Source: Opitutaceae bacterium
GTDB lineage: Bacteria > Verrucomicrobiota > Verrucomicrobiia > Opitutales > Opitutaceae
Length of the DNA stretch: 64,000 nt
Direction of reading: 5' to 3'
NCBI GenBank assembly: GCA_027485815.1
Contig: JAIXQE010000086.1
Location: 1-64,000 of the forward strand
The notes below the pieces were generated by a model, which was not told the origin of the DNA, made no database searches, and saw only the letters and a program-made list of their open reading frames with translations. The translations under genes and the position numbers were made by a program. This document shows, one piece after another, positions 58,129 through 64,000 of this stretch. Positions within the stretch are counted from its first letter, which is position 1. Each line of letters begins with the position of its first letter.

Positions 58129-59154
58129 TCAGGCGAGGCCCGCCGTCTCCGGGAAGCCGCACCAGAGGTTCATGATCTGGACCGCCTGGCCGCTGGCCCC
58201 CTTCATCAGATTGTCCTCGGCCACGGTGAGCACGAAGTTCCCCGTCCGGGGATCGTGCGCCGCCGCGAGGTCGACGCGGTTGGTGCCGACGACGTGCGCC
58301 GTGTCGGGCGTCTCCCCGGTCGCCAGCAGCTGGACGAACGGCCGCCCCGCGTAGGCCGCCTGCCACGCGGCCTGGAGCGCCGGGAGATCCGCACCGGGGG
58401 CCGCCGGCACGGTGATGGTGGTGGCGATGCCGCGCCGCATTGGCGCCAGGTGCGGGTTGAACTGGATCACCGTCGGCGCGCCGGTGTGCAGCGCGAGCTG
58501 TTCCTCGATCTCCGCGAGGTGCCGGTGCTTCACCAGCCCGTAGGCCTTGATGCTCTCGGCGCGCTCGGCGAACAGGTACATCTCCTCCGCCTTCCGGCCG
58601 GCACCGCTCACCCCGCTGTAGGAATTCACAACGATGTGCTGCCGCGCGATGACGCCCGCGCGCAGCAGGGGCACCAGCGGAACGAGGATGCTCGTCGGGT
58701 AACACCCGGGCGCAGCCACCAGCCGGGCCTCCGTGCGCCACGCGGGCGCGGTGATCTCGGGGAGCACGAACCGGGCGGAGGGCAGGAGCTCCGGCGCGGG
58801 GTGCGGCCCATAGTAACGCTCGTAGGTCGCCTGATCCGCGATCCGGAAGTCCGCGCTCAGGTCGATGACCCGCTTGCCCGCGGCCACCAGGACCCGCGCG
58901 TAGGCGGCGGCGGCACCGTGGGGCAGGGCCAGGAACAGCAGGTCCAGATCGGAGGCCGCCAGCGCGGCCGCGTCGGAATCCGTGAACTGCAGGCCCCGGT
59001 CCACCCCGCGCAGGGCCGGGATCACCGCGGCCAGCCGCTTGCCCGCCTGACTGCGGGACGTGACCGCCGCCAACTGCACCTGCGGGTGCGCCAGGAGCAG
59101 TTTGACCAGGACTTCACCAGAGTAACCGGATGCACCGACAATGCCGACTTTCAT
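58129..59154 (-). CDS. argC: N-acetyl-gamma-glutamyl-phosphate reductase
   Basis: A 341-aa NADPH-dependent reductase. It opens VGIVGASGYSGEVLVKLLLAHP (nucleotide site GASGYSG, 7-13); the catalytic cysteine is C151 in APGCYPTS, and HRHLAEIEEQL carries the conserved acid/base histidine. It reduces acetylglutamyl phosphate to the semialdehyde used by ArgD. The start at 59154 (MKVGIVGASGYSG) is fixed by the Rossmann fold; the frame extends upstream to 59226 without reason. It lies outside the argBDFG series, convergent with argJ, and has its own upstream terminator region from the porin gene. Confidence 0.96.
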   Translation of the reverse strand: MKVGIVGASGYSGEVLVKLLLAHPQVQLAAVTSRSQAGKRLAAVIPALRGVDRGLQFTDSDAAALAASDLDLLFLALPHGAAAAYARVLVAAGKRVIDLSADFRIADQATYERYYGPHPAPELLPSARFVLPEITAPAWRTEARLVAAPGCYPTSILVPLVPLLRAGVIARQHIVVNSYSGVSGAGRKAEEMYLFAERAESIKAYGLVKHRHLAEIEEQLALHTGAPTVIQFNPHLAPMRRGIATTITVPAAPGADLPALQAAWQAAYAGRPFVQLLATGETPDTAHVVGTNRVDLAAAHDPRTGNFVLTVAEDNLMKGASGQAVQIMNLWCGFPETAGLA

Positions 59155-59224
59155 AGAGGAGGAATCCCGGAAGTTCGCCGGCCCTGCGACCCAAGGCCAG
59201 AGCGAAGTCGACCTGACCGGGCGC

Positions 59225-59258
59225 AAAAAAGCGGCGCCCGGATTTCCGGAGCGCCGCT
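59225..59258 (-). terminator. Intrinsic terminator of the TorF-like porin gene
   Basis: On the minus strand, stem AGCGGCGC/GCGCCGCT (59230-59237 with 59251-59258), extended by an inner CCGG/CCGG pair around an ATTT loop, followed by six U residues. It starts 20 bp after the porin stop codon. Confidence 0.88.
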
Positions 59259-59277
59259 CGGATTCCGTCGGGGGTCG

Positions 59278-60060
59278 TCAGAAGGAGACCGAGTAGCCCA
59301 GGGAGGCCACCCAGCGGCCGACGGCCAGGGTGTTCACGGCCTTGGGCGTGTTGCCCTGCTTGAGGAAGGCATCGCGACCCTCGGTATAGGCCACGCCCAG
59401 AATCACCTTCGACTCCTTATTCACCTGGACCGGCAGCGAAGCGCCAACCAGCCAGTAGTCACCCCAGGACTTGACCGCGGGCGAGCTGCCGTTGGCCGCG
59501 TCCTTGAGCAGGAAGGTGCCCAGCTGCGCCGTCAGGGCGAGCTCGGTACCCAGGTCCTTCAGCGCCACCGCGTAGGCGGCCGTGACCTCGTAGGTCGCGC
59601 CGCGCAGCGTGACATCGTAGTACACCTTGGGCGTGAACTTGATCCCCTCTACCGTGTAGTTCAGGGCGATGTTCGGCTCGAAGGTGGACTTGTAGAAACC
59701 CGCGCCCTTGTCCGCCTTGGGATAGGTGTAGAGCGTGAAGCCCGGGGCGAGCGAGAGGTCCTTGCCCAGGCTGGTCGTGTAAGATCCGTAGAGGTCCAGC
59801 TCCGGGTCCGAGCTGCCCGGCACCTGATCGTCGATGACGAAGTTGCCCCAGACCCCGGCGGTGAAGTCGCCCGCGGCGGCCTCGATGGTGGGCTGGAAGC
59901 CGCCGGCGTTCAGCCGCTGGCCGCGGAACATGTACTGCGTGGTCAGGGTGCCGGTGGCCGTGATCGCCACGGCGGGAGCCGCGGCCGGGGCCGGCGCCTG
60001 CCCCCGGGCGGGGAGGGCGACGGCAGCAGCAAGAAGAACAAGGGTGAGTTTATGGTTCAT
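59278..60060 (-). CDS. TorF-family outer membrane porin-like protein
   Basis: A 260-aa beta-barrel protein with signal peptide MNHKLTLVLLAAAVALPARGQA and an Ala/Pro linker. The mature part has the TorF/Gcw_chp opening ATGTLTTQYMFRGQRLNAGGFQPTIEAAAGDFTAGVWGNF and a C-terminal strand ending LGYSVSF with a terminal phenylalanine, as required for outer membrane insertion. Codons are less GC-extreme than neighbours, with more Lys and Tyr, suggesting strong expression. The family function is uncertain; members in related bacteria are often near ammonium transport genes. A sigma-54-type promoter upstream (60099-60114) supports nitrogen-linked expression. The start at 60060 is preferred over 60105 for the signal peptide. 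Confidence 0.85.
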   Translation of the reverse strand: MNHKLTLVLLAAAVALPARGQAPAPAAAPAVAITATGTLTTQYMFRGQRLNAGGFQPTIEAAAGDFTAGVWGNFVIDDQVPGSSDPELDLYGSYTTSLGKDLSLAPGFTLYTYPKADKGAGFYKSTFEPNIALNYTVEGIKFTPKVYYDVTLRGATYEVTAAYAVALKDLGTELALTAQLGTFLLKDAANGSSPAVKSWGDYWLVGASLPVQVNKESKVILGVAYTEGRDAFLKQGNTPKAVNTLAVGRWVASLGYSVSF

Positions 60061-60098
60061 GGTGGATGAGGGATTGGGAACAACGAGACGCTCCCTGA

Positions 60099-60114
60099 TA
60101 AGCAAACTTCAGGC
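60099..60114 (-). promoter_or_regulatory. Candidate sigma-54 (-24/-12) promoter
   Basis: Minus-strand TGGCCTGAAGTTTGCT matches the -24/-12 consensus TGGCACGNNNNTTGCW at all positions except two, with GG and GC 12 bp apart as required. Transcription would begin about 12 bp downstream, near 60088, giving a leader of roughly 28 nt to the porin start at 60060. No activator site is evident. Confidence 0.6.
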
Positions 60115-60230
60115 CAACGCATCCCAACGGACCATTTTTTTCAACTTTCGTTCCACCGGCCAAGCTCACCCGGCGCTTGGCGCGGCAAGCGGGTCTTGTG
60201 GTTCCCCCAGCCGACGGCTTCCCTTCGGCC

Positions 60231-60686
60231 ATGCAACTGATTTCGGGTCCATTGACCTCCTTCGATGCCGATCGACCGGCCGTGACGGTGCCGCTCGGCC
60301 GGCGGGATCTCGCCACGCCCACCTGGCAGGCCGTAGCCGCGGACGGCCGGGCGTTCCGCTGTGCGGCCCCGGCTCCCCTTCGTGCGGGGGATACGGTCTT
60401 CGAGACCGCCAACGCCCGTTACGTCCTTAGCCAGGAGGAAGAGCCCGTGGTCGAGGTCTCCCTCGCGCTCGCGCCGTCCGCCGCCGCGGGGGTAGGCTGG
60501 GCTTTCGGCAACGAGCACCTGCCGCTATGCGCCGAGCCCAACCGGCTGCTGGCGCCGGACGAACCGGCGGTGCGTCAACTGCTGGAACGCCTCCGTGTCC
60601 CGTATCGCACCAGCAACGCGGTGTTCCGGCCCGGAAGATTCAGCCGCGGTGGCTCACCGCCTGCCACCACGGCTTCGGATAAATAA
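60231..60686 (+). CDS. UreE-like urease accessory protein (nickel chaperone), orphan
   Basis: A 151-aa protein similar to UreE. The N-terminal beta-domain reads VTVPLGRRDLATPTWQAVAADGRAFRCAAPAPLRAGDTVFETANARYVL. The C-terminal metal-binding-type domain is VGWAFGNEHLPLCAEPNRLLAPDEPAVRQLLERLRVPYRTSNAVFRP, the counterpart of the UreE G-N-R-H motif with His in GNEH. The His-rich C-terminal tail of Klebsiella UreE is missing. UreE delivers Ni to urease with UreDFG; no urease genes are in this window, so it may serve a urease elsewhere or another nickel enzyme. It is divergent from the TorF-like porin and convergent with a small His-rich membrane protein. Confidence 0.78.
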   Translation: MQLISGPLTSFDADRPAVTVPLGRRDLATPTWQAVAADGRAFRCAAPAPLRAGDTVFETANARYVLSQEEEPVVEVSLALAPSAAAGVGWAFGNEHLPLCAEPNRLLAPDEPAVRQLLERLRVPYRTSNAVFRPGRFSRGGSPPATTASDK

Positions 60687-60711
60687 AAAGCCCCGGCGCA
60701 AGGACCGGGGC
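60685..60711 (-). terminator. Intrinsic terminator of the small His-rich membrane protein gene
   Basis: Stem GCCCCGG/CCGGGGC (60690-60696 with 60705-60711), 8-base loop, then five U residues on the minus strand. It overlaps the last codon of the UreE-like gene on the other strand. Confidence 0.8.
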
Positions 60712-60735
60712 GGTGCGGGACGCTCGCAGGGCAAC

Positions 60736-60972
60736 TTACTTCCGTCCCGTCACGCGGCTGGCGCGGCGGGTGCGGAGGAAATTGACTCCGGCCCAGAGCG
60801 CGGCGCCGACCATGAGCGCACAGGCTGCGGTGGCCAGCGGGTGGGACGCGAGGTGGGTGAAGTCCCAAGTGAAATCTCCGCCTTCGTGACCATCGTGACC
60901 GGGATGGGCCCGGGCAACGGCGGCGGAGAAGGCAAAAAAGATCGCGAACAAACGGGGGGAGAGACACTTCAT
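60736..60972 (-). CDS. Small His-rich secreted/membrane protein, HupE/UreJ-like N-terminus
   Basis: A 78-aa protein. MKCLSPRLFAIFFAFSAAVARA is a signal peptide; the mature N-terminus HPGHDGHEGGDFTWDFTHLASHP resembles the His-rich start of HupE/UreJ nickel-transport proteins. One hydrophobic segment follows (ATAACALMVGAALWAGVNF) and a basic tail RTRRASRVTGRK places the C-terminus inside. It is too short to be a complete HupE (six helices); it may be a reduced metal-binding membrane protein. Convergent with the UreE-like gene. The start at 60972 is chosen for the signal peptide; a longer start at 61014 is possible but would add a non-hydrophobic leader. Confidence 0.7.
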   Translation of the reverse strand: MKCLSPRLFAIFFAFSAAVARAHPGHDGHEGGDFTWDFTHLASHPLATAACALMVGAALWAGVNFLRTRRASRVTGRK

Positions 60973-61044
60973 CTTGGAATCGATAGAGGCCGAGCGCGTC
61001 AGGTTCGCCAACAAAAAAGTGATCCCCGCGCCGGCATCCCGCGC

Positions 61045-61077
61045 AAAAAAACCGCCGTCCCGAACGGGGACGGCGGT
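61045..61077 (-). terminator. Intrinsic terminator of the rplM-rpsI operon
   Basis: Perfect 11-bp stem ACCGCCGTCCC/GGGACGGCGGT (61051-61061 with 61067-61077), 5-base loop, then at least six U residues on the minus strand, 27 bp after the rpsI stop. Confidence 0.92.
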
Positions 61078-61104
61078 GAGAGTGGAGGGAATCCTCTGGG
61101 GCGC

Positions 61105-61509
61105 TCAGCGCTTCGAGAACTGGAAGCGCTTGCGGGCGCCCGGCTGACCGGCCTTCTTGCGCTCCTTCTCGCGCGGATCGCGCTTGAGGAAGCCGCCCTT
61201 CTTGAGCTTCGGCCGGTGCTCGGCGTTGAGCTTCTGCAGCGCCCGGGCGATGCCGTGCGCCACGGCGCCGGCCTGGCCGGCGACGCCGCCGCCGGAAACG
61301 TTCACGGCGACGTCGATCTTATCCTTGAGCTCCACCGTGAGCAGCGGCGCGTAGGCCTGCTTGGCGAAGTTCTCGTGGGAGAAATAGTCGTCGAACGTGC
61401 GGCCGTTGACGGTCAGCTTGCCGGAACCCTCGGTGAGGCGCACGCGGGCGGTCGAGGTCTTGCGGCGGCCGGTGCCGAGGAAAACGGTGGCGGGGGAGGC
61501 AGCGCTCAT
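61105..61509 (-). CDS. rpsI: 30S ribosomal protein S9
   Basis: A 134-aa protein with the S9 signature [14 protein letters not shown], the central [20 protein letters not shown] block and the basic C-terminal tail ending in KRFQFSKR, which reaches into the ribosomal P site. It is 19 bp after rplM on the same strand, the usual bacterial pair, and is followed by a strong terminator. Confidence 0.98.
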   Translation of the reverse strand: MSAASPATVFLGTGRRKTSTARVRLTEGSGKLTVNGRTFDDYFSHENFAKQAYAPLLTVELKDKIDVAVNVSGGGVAGQAGAVAHGIARALQKLNAEHRPKLKKGGFLKRDPREKERKKAGQPGARKRFQFSKR

Positions 61510-61528
61510 AGCGGTCGGTAGGAGGGGT

Positions 61529-61957
61529 TCAGACGGTGATCTTCTGCGGCGCGTTGGCCTCGTGGGTGTGGGCGGTGCCGGCGAACACGCGCAGCTTGCG
61601 CAGCATCTTGGCGGCGATCCGGTTCTTGGGGAGCATCCCCTTGACCGCGTGCTCGACGATGAACTCCGGGTGACGCTCGCGCATCAGGGAGACCTTGCGG
61701 TAGCTCTCGCCGCCGACGAAGCCGGAGAAGAACATGTACTCGTTCGCCTCCTCCTTGCGGCCGGTGAGGACGACCTTCTCGGCGTTGATCACCACCACGA
61801 AGTCACCCGTGTCCACGCTGGGGGTGTAGCTCGGCTTGTGGCGGCCGCGGATGATGTTGGCGGCCTTCACGGCGAGGCGTCCGAGCGGCACGCCGGCGGC
61901 ATCGATCAGATACCATTTCGGCTGCACTGCCTCCTTCTTGGCGAGGAACGTTTTCAT
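61529..61957 (-). CDS. rplM: 50S ribosomal protein L13
   Basis: A 142-aa protein starting [29 protein letters not shown], with [18 protein letters not shown] and [33 protein letters not shown] typical of L13. First gene of the rplM-rpsI operon. The start at 61957 is preferred over 61972, whose five extra residues are not found in other L13 proteins. The leader is pyrimidine-rich, without a Shine-Dalgarno sequence, even for this highly expressed gene. Confidence 0.98.
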   Translation of the reverse strand: MKTFLAKKEAVQPKWYLIDAAGVPLGRLAVKAANIIRGRHKPSYTPSVDTGDFVVVINAEKVVLTGRKEEANEYMFFSGFVGGESYRKVSLMRERHPEFIVEHAVKGMLPKNRIAAKMLRKLRVFAGTAHTHEANAPQKITV

Positions 61958-62088
61958 GCGAAAAGAGGTCAAGGGCTAAGGTCCGCCCCGTGGGTGTCAA
62001 CCGAGTTTTGGGCCGAAATTCGCCCGCCCCCCGGCCGCGGGCCTCGTGCGGCCTTGTTTCCCGTCTCCCCCGAGCCCAACCTCCGCCG

Positions 62089-62496
62089 ATGTCCTCCCCT
62101 TCCCTGCCCGCCCGCCGCGCGCTCGGCGCCGCCGGCCTGCTCGGCCTCACCGGCGTGGCCCTCGGCGCCCTCGGCGCGCACGCGCTCAAGGGCACGCTCG
62201 CGGCCCGGGGAATGGAAGCGGTCTGGACGACCGCCGCCCACTACCACCTCGGACACGCCCTCGCCCTCGCCGCGCTCGCCGCCTGGTTGCGCGCCGAACC
62301 GGCGCCCGCCCCGGTGCTCCGCTGGGTGACCCGCTGCTGGACCACCGGCACGCTCCTCTTCTCCGGTTCGCTCTACGTCCTTGCCCTCGGCGGCCCCCGC
62401 TGGCTCGGACCCGTCACCCCGCTGGGCGGAGTCGCGCTGCTGGCCGGTTGGCTGCTCCTCGCGCTCGCCGCCCGGCGCGGCGGCCGGTCGGAATGA
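62089..62496 (+). CDS. DUF423 (YgdD/TMEM256) family membrane protein
   Basis: A 135-aa protein with four hydrophobic helices. The family hallmark G-A-x-G-A-H-A-L-K is seen in ALGALGAHALKGTL, and the later block LFSGSLYVLALGGPRWLGPVTPLGGVALLAGW is typical. DUF423 proteins are widely conserved in the inner membrane but have no established function. The ATG at 62089 gives the expected N-terminus. The stop codon overlaps the start of the cca gene in ATGA (62493-62496), so the two are translationally coupled. Confidence 0.9.
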   Translation: MSSPSLPARRALGAAGLLGLTGVALGALGAHALKGTLAARGMEAVWTTAAHYHLGHALALAALAAWLRAEPAPAPVLRWVTRCWTTGTLLFSGSLYVLALGGPRWLGPVTPLGGVALLAGWLLLALAARRGGRSE

Positions 62497-63911
62497 ACGC
62501 ACCCCTGCCGCTACCGCCTGACCTGCGGGCGATGCTCGAAGCGGTCCGCCGCGTGGGCCGGCCGCGCATCGTGGGCGGCGGCGTGCGCGACTGGCTGCTC
62601 GGCCTCGCGCCGAAGGACCTCGACGTCGAGGTGGGCGGCGTCGATTTCGAGACGCTGCACCGGGCGCTCGCGCCGTTCGGCTCCACGGATGTCGTGGGGC
62701 GGAGTTTCGGGGTGATCAAGGTGCGCAGCGCCGCCTCGGGCACGGAGTACGACTTCTCCCTGCCGCGCCGCGAGTCGAAGACCGGGGCGGGCCACCGCGG
62801 GTTCGCGGTGGCGCCGGAGCCCGGACTCGGGGACGCGGAGGCGGCGGCGCGGCGGGACTTCACGCTCAACGCGATCGCCTATGATCCGTTCGCCGACGCG
62901 ATCATCGATCCGCACGGGGGCCGCGACGACCTGGCCCGGCGCGTCCTGCGCCACACCAGCCCGGCCTTCACCGAGGACCCGCTGCGGGTGCTGCGGGGGT
63001 TCCAGTTGGCGGCGCGGTTCGACCTGACCCTCGCCCCGGAAACCGCCGCCGTGTGCCGCGCCATCGCGCCGGCCTATGCCGAGTTGCCCGTCGAGCGCGT
63101 CTGGGGCGAATGGGAGAAGTGGGCCGCCAAGGCGCTGCGGCCCTCGCGCGGCCTCGCCGTGCTCGAGGAGACCGGCTGGCTCGCGCATTTCCCGGAAGTC
63201 GCCGCCCTCCGCGGGACCCCGCAGGATCCGGCGTGGCACCCGGAGGGGGACGTGTTCGTGCACACGGGGCATTGCCTCGACGCGCTGGTACGCCTGCCCG
63301 GTTGGCAGGGGCGGGAGGCCGGGGACCGCGTGCTTCTCTCGCTGGCGGTCCTCGCGCACGATTTCGGCAAGCCCGCGACCACCGTGCGGGCGGAGCGGCC
63401 GGGTGGCTTACGCTGGACCAGTCCGGGGCACGAGGCGGCGGGCGGCCCCCCGGCCGAGGCGTTCCTCGCCCGCCTCGGCGCCCCGACGCGCTACGCCGCC
63501 CCGGTCCGCGCGCTGGTGGTGAACCACCTCGCGCACCATCACGGCCAGGGTGAGTTCTCCGATGCCTCGGTGCGGCGGCTCGCCCGCCGGCTGGCGCCGG
63601 CCACGGTCGACGAGTTGGCGCTGGTGATGCGCGCGGACGCGGAGGGCCGGCCCCCGCTGCCGGCCACGGACGTGCAGGCGCGCATCGACGCCCTCGTGGC
63701 GCGGGCCCGGGCGCTGGCGATCGAGCAACTCGCGCCCCGGCCGATCCTGCTCGGGAGGCACCTCATCCGACTGGGACTCCGTCCCGGTCCGGACTTCAGT
63801 CCGCTGCTCGAGGCCGCGTTTGAAGCCCAGCTCGACGGCGCCTTCCACGACGAGGCGAGCGCCCTGGCGTGGGCCGAGGCGCGTCTGGCCCGCCGCGACA
63901 CTCAACTCTAG
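62493..63911 (+). CDS. cca: tRNA nucleotidyltransferase / poly(A) polymerase family protein with HD domain
   Basis: A 472-aa class II nucleotidyltransferase. The nucleotidyltransferase site is RIVGGGVRDWLLGLAPKDLDVEV (metal aspartates D42 and D44), followed by RRDFTLNAIAYDP, DPLRVLRGFQLAARFDL and the substrate-binding helical domain. An HD phosphohydrolase domain has H289-D290 in LAVLAHDFGKP. It probably adds or repairs the CCA end of tRNA; a poly(A) polymerase or A-adding-only role cannot be excluded, because in some bacteria the task is split. ATGA overlap with the DUF423 gene; a hairpin follows at the window end. Confidence 0.92.
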   Translation: MNAPLPLPPDLRAMLEAVRRVGRPRIVGGGVRDWLLGLAPKDLDVEVGGVDFETLHRALAPFGSTDVVGRSFGVIKVRSAASGTEYDFSLPRRESKTGAGHRGFAVAPEPGLGDAEAAARRDFTLNAIAYDPFADAIIDPHGGRDDLARRVLRHTSPAFTEDPLRVLRGFQLAARFDLTLAPETAAVCRAIAPAYAELPVERVWGEWEKWAAKALRPSRGLAVLEETGWLAHFPEVAALRGTPQDPAWHPEGDVFVHTGHCLDALVRLPGWQGREAGDRVLLSLAVLAHDFGKPATTVRAERPGGLRWTSPGHEAAGGPPAEAFLARLGAPTRYAAPVRALVVNHLAHHHGQGEFSDASVRRLARRLAPATVDELALVMRADAEGRPPLPATDVQARIDALVARARALAIEQLAPRPILLGRHLIRLGLRPGPDFSPLLEAAFEAQLDGAFHDEASALAWAEARLARRDTQL

Positions 63912-63975
63912 GATCCTGCAGGCGAGGCCGCGGATGACGCACCCGCTCCGCCGAGAACAACCCTGAAACGAAACG

Positions 63976-64000
63976 GGGCGGCCGGTGGAACCGGCCGCCC
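63976..64000 (+). terminator. Hairpin after cca, cut by the window end
   Basis: Perfect 10-bp stem GGGCGGCCGG/CCGGCCGCCC with a 5-base loop (63976-63985 with 63991-64000), 64 bp after the cca stop. The following bases are outside the window, so a U-tract cannot be seen; an intrinsic terminator is likely. Confidence 0.6.

Noticed and set aside
1-64000. CRISPR arrays, tRNA or rRNA genes, transposases
   Set aside because: No regularly spaced repeats, no cloverleaf or rRNA signature and no transposase-like protein were seen; very short or degenerate cases could be missed by eye.

Overview
This is a very GC-rich, densely coded bacterial segment with no RNA gene, no insertion sequence and no gap over 300 bp. 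Gene content points to Verrucomicrobiota, most likely Opitutaceae. The signs are CxxCH cytochrome/HEAT proteins of the PVC type, several secreted sulfatases, TonB-dependent receptors with a V-x-L-x-x-F-x-V box, a TorF-type porin, and start codons that almost all lack a Shine-Dalgarno sequence and are preceded by C/T-rich leaders. The lineage is inferred from gene content only.

Positions 1-29,500 look like a degradation region for sulfated or complex glycans. It holds the 3' part of a lipocalin-like CrtC/AttH protein, four exported sulfatases (4575-6050, 6056-7501, 14169-15680, 18496-19884), two TonB-dependent receptors (7546-10527, 12063-14141) and a secreted DUF3748/YidR-like beta-propeller. 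It also has three large secreted haem c proteins (1165-4506, 15778-18477, 22906-25881), a Tat-exported Gfo/Idh oxidoreductase, a probably inactive rhomboid, two small hypothetical genes around a palindrome, and two tandem neutral-ceramidase-fold proteins, the second with a LamG-like tail.

Positions 29,700-41,300 begin with a tight four-gene minus-strand operon: Gfo/Idh, PIG-L deacetylase, NagB-like isomerase and NupG-like transporter, ending in a clear terminator. It probably handles an acylated amino sugar. Then follow a BASS-family transporter, a DUF362 protein, an OppA-like lipoprotein, a small secreted protein, an OGG1-type DNA glycosylase overlapping a glyoxalase-like gene, a threonine dehydratase/serine racemase homologue, and a rhamnogalacturonan-acetylesterase-like SGNH enzyme coupled to it by a GTGA overlap.

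Positions 41,300-48,450 are a putative rhamnose-linked locus on the minus strand: an SSS symporter, two paralogous secreted proteins with a degenerate gluzincin-peptidase fold, and L-rhamnose mutarotase. A divergent LacI-family gene has a near-perfect 26-bp palindrome abutting its start codon.

Positions 48,500-59,150 hold a Sua5-type tRNA-modification gene, an ATP-grasp-like unknown, prfB with a textbook +1 programmed frameshift, and an arginine biosynthesis cluster (argG, argF, argD, argB, argJ, argC). ArgJ allows the cyclic acetyl-ornithine route; argH is not in the window.

Positions 59,200-64,000 hold a TorF-like porin with a candidate sigma-54 promoter, an orphan UreE-like protein and a small His-rich HupE/UreJ-like protein (together hinting at nitrogen/nickel handling), the rplM-rpsI pair, a DUF423 membrane protein and a cca/poly(A)-polymerase-type nucleotidyltransferase with an HD domain. 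Four intrinsic terminators are visible, plus a fifth hairpin cut by the window end.
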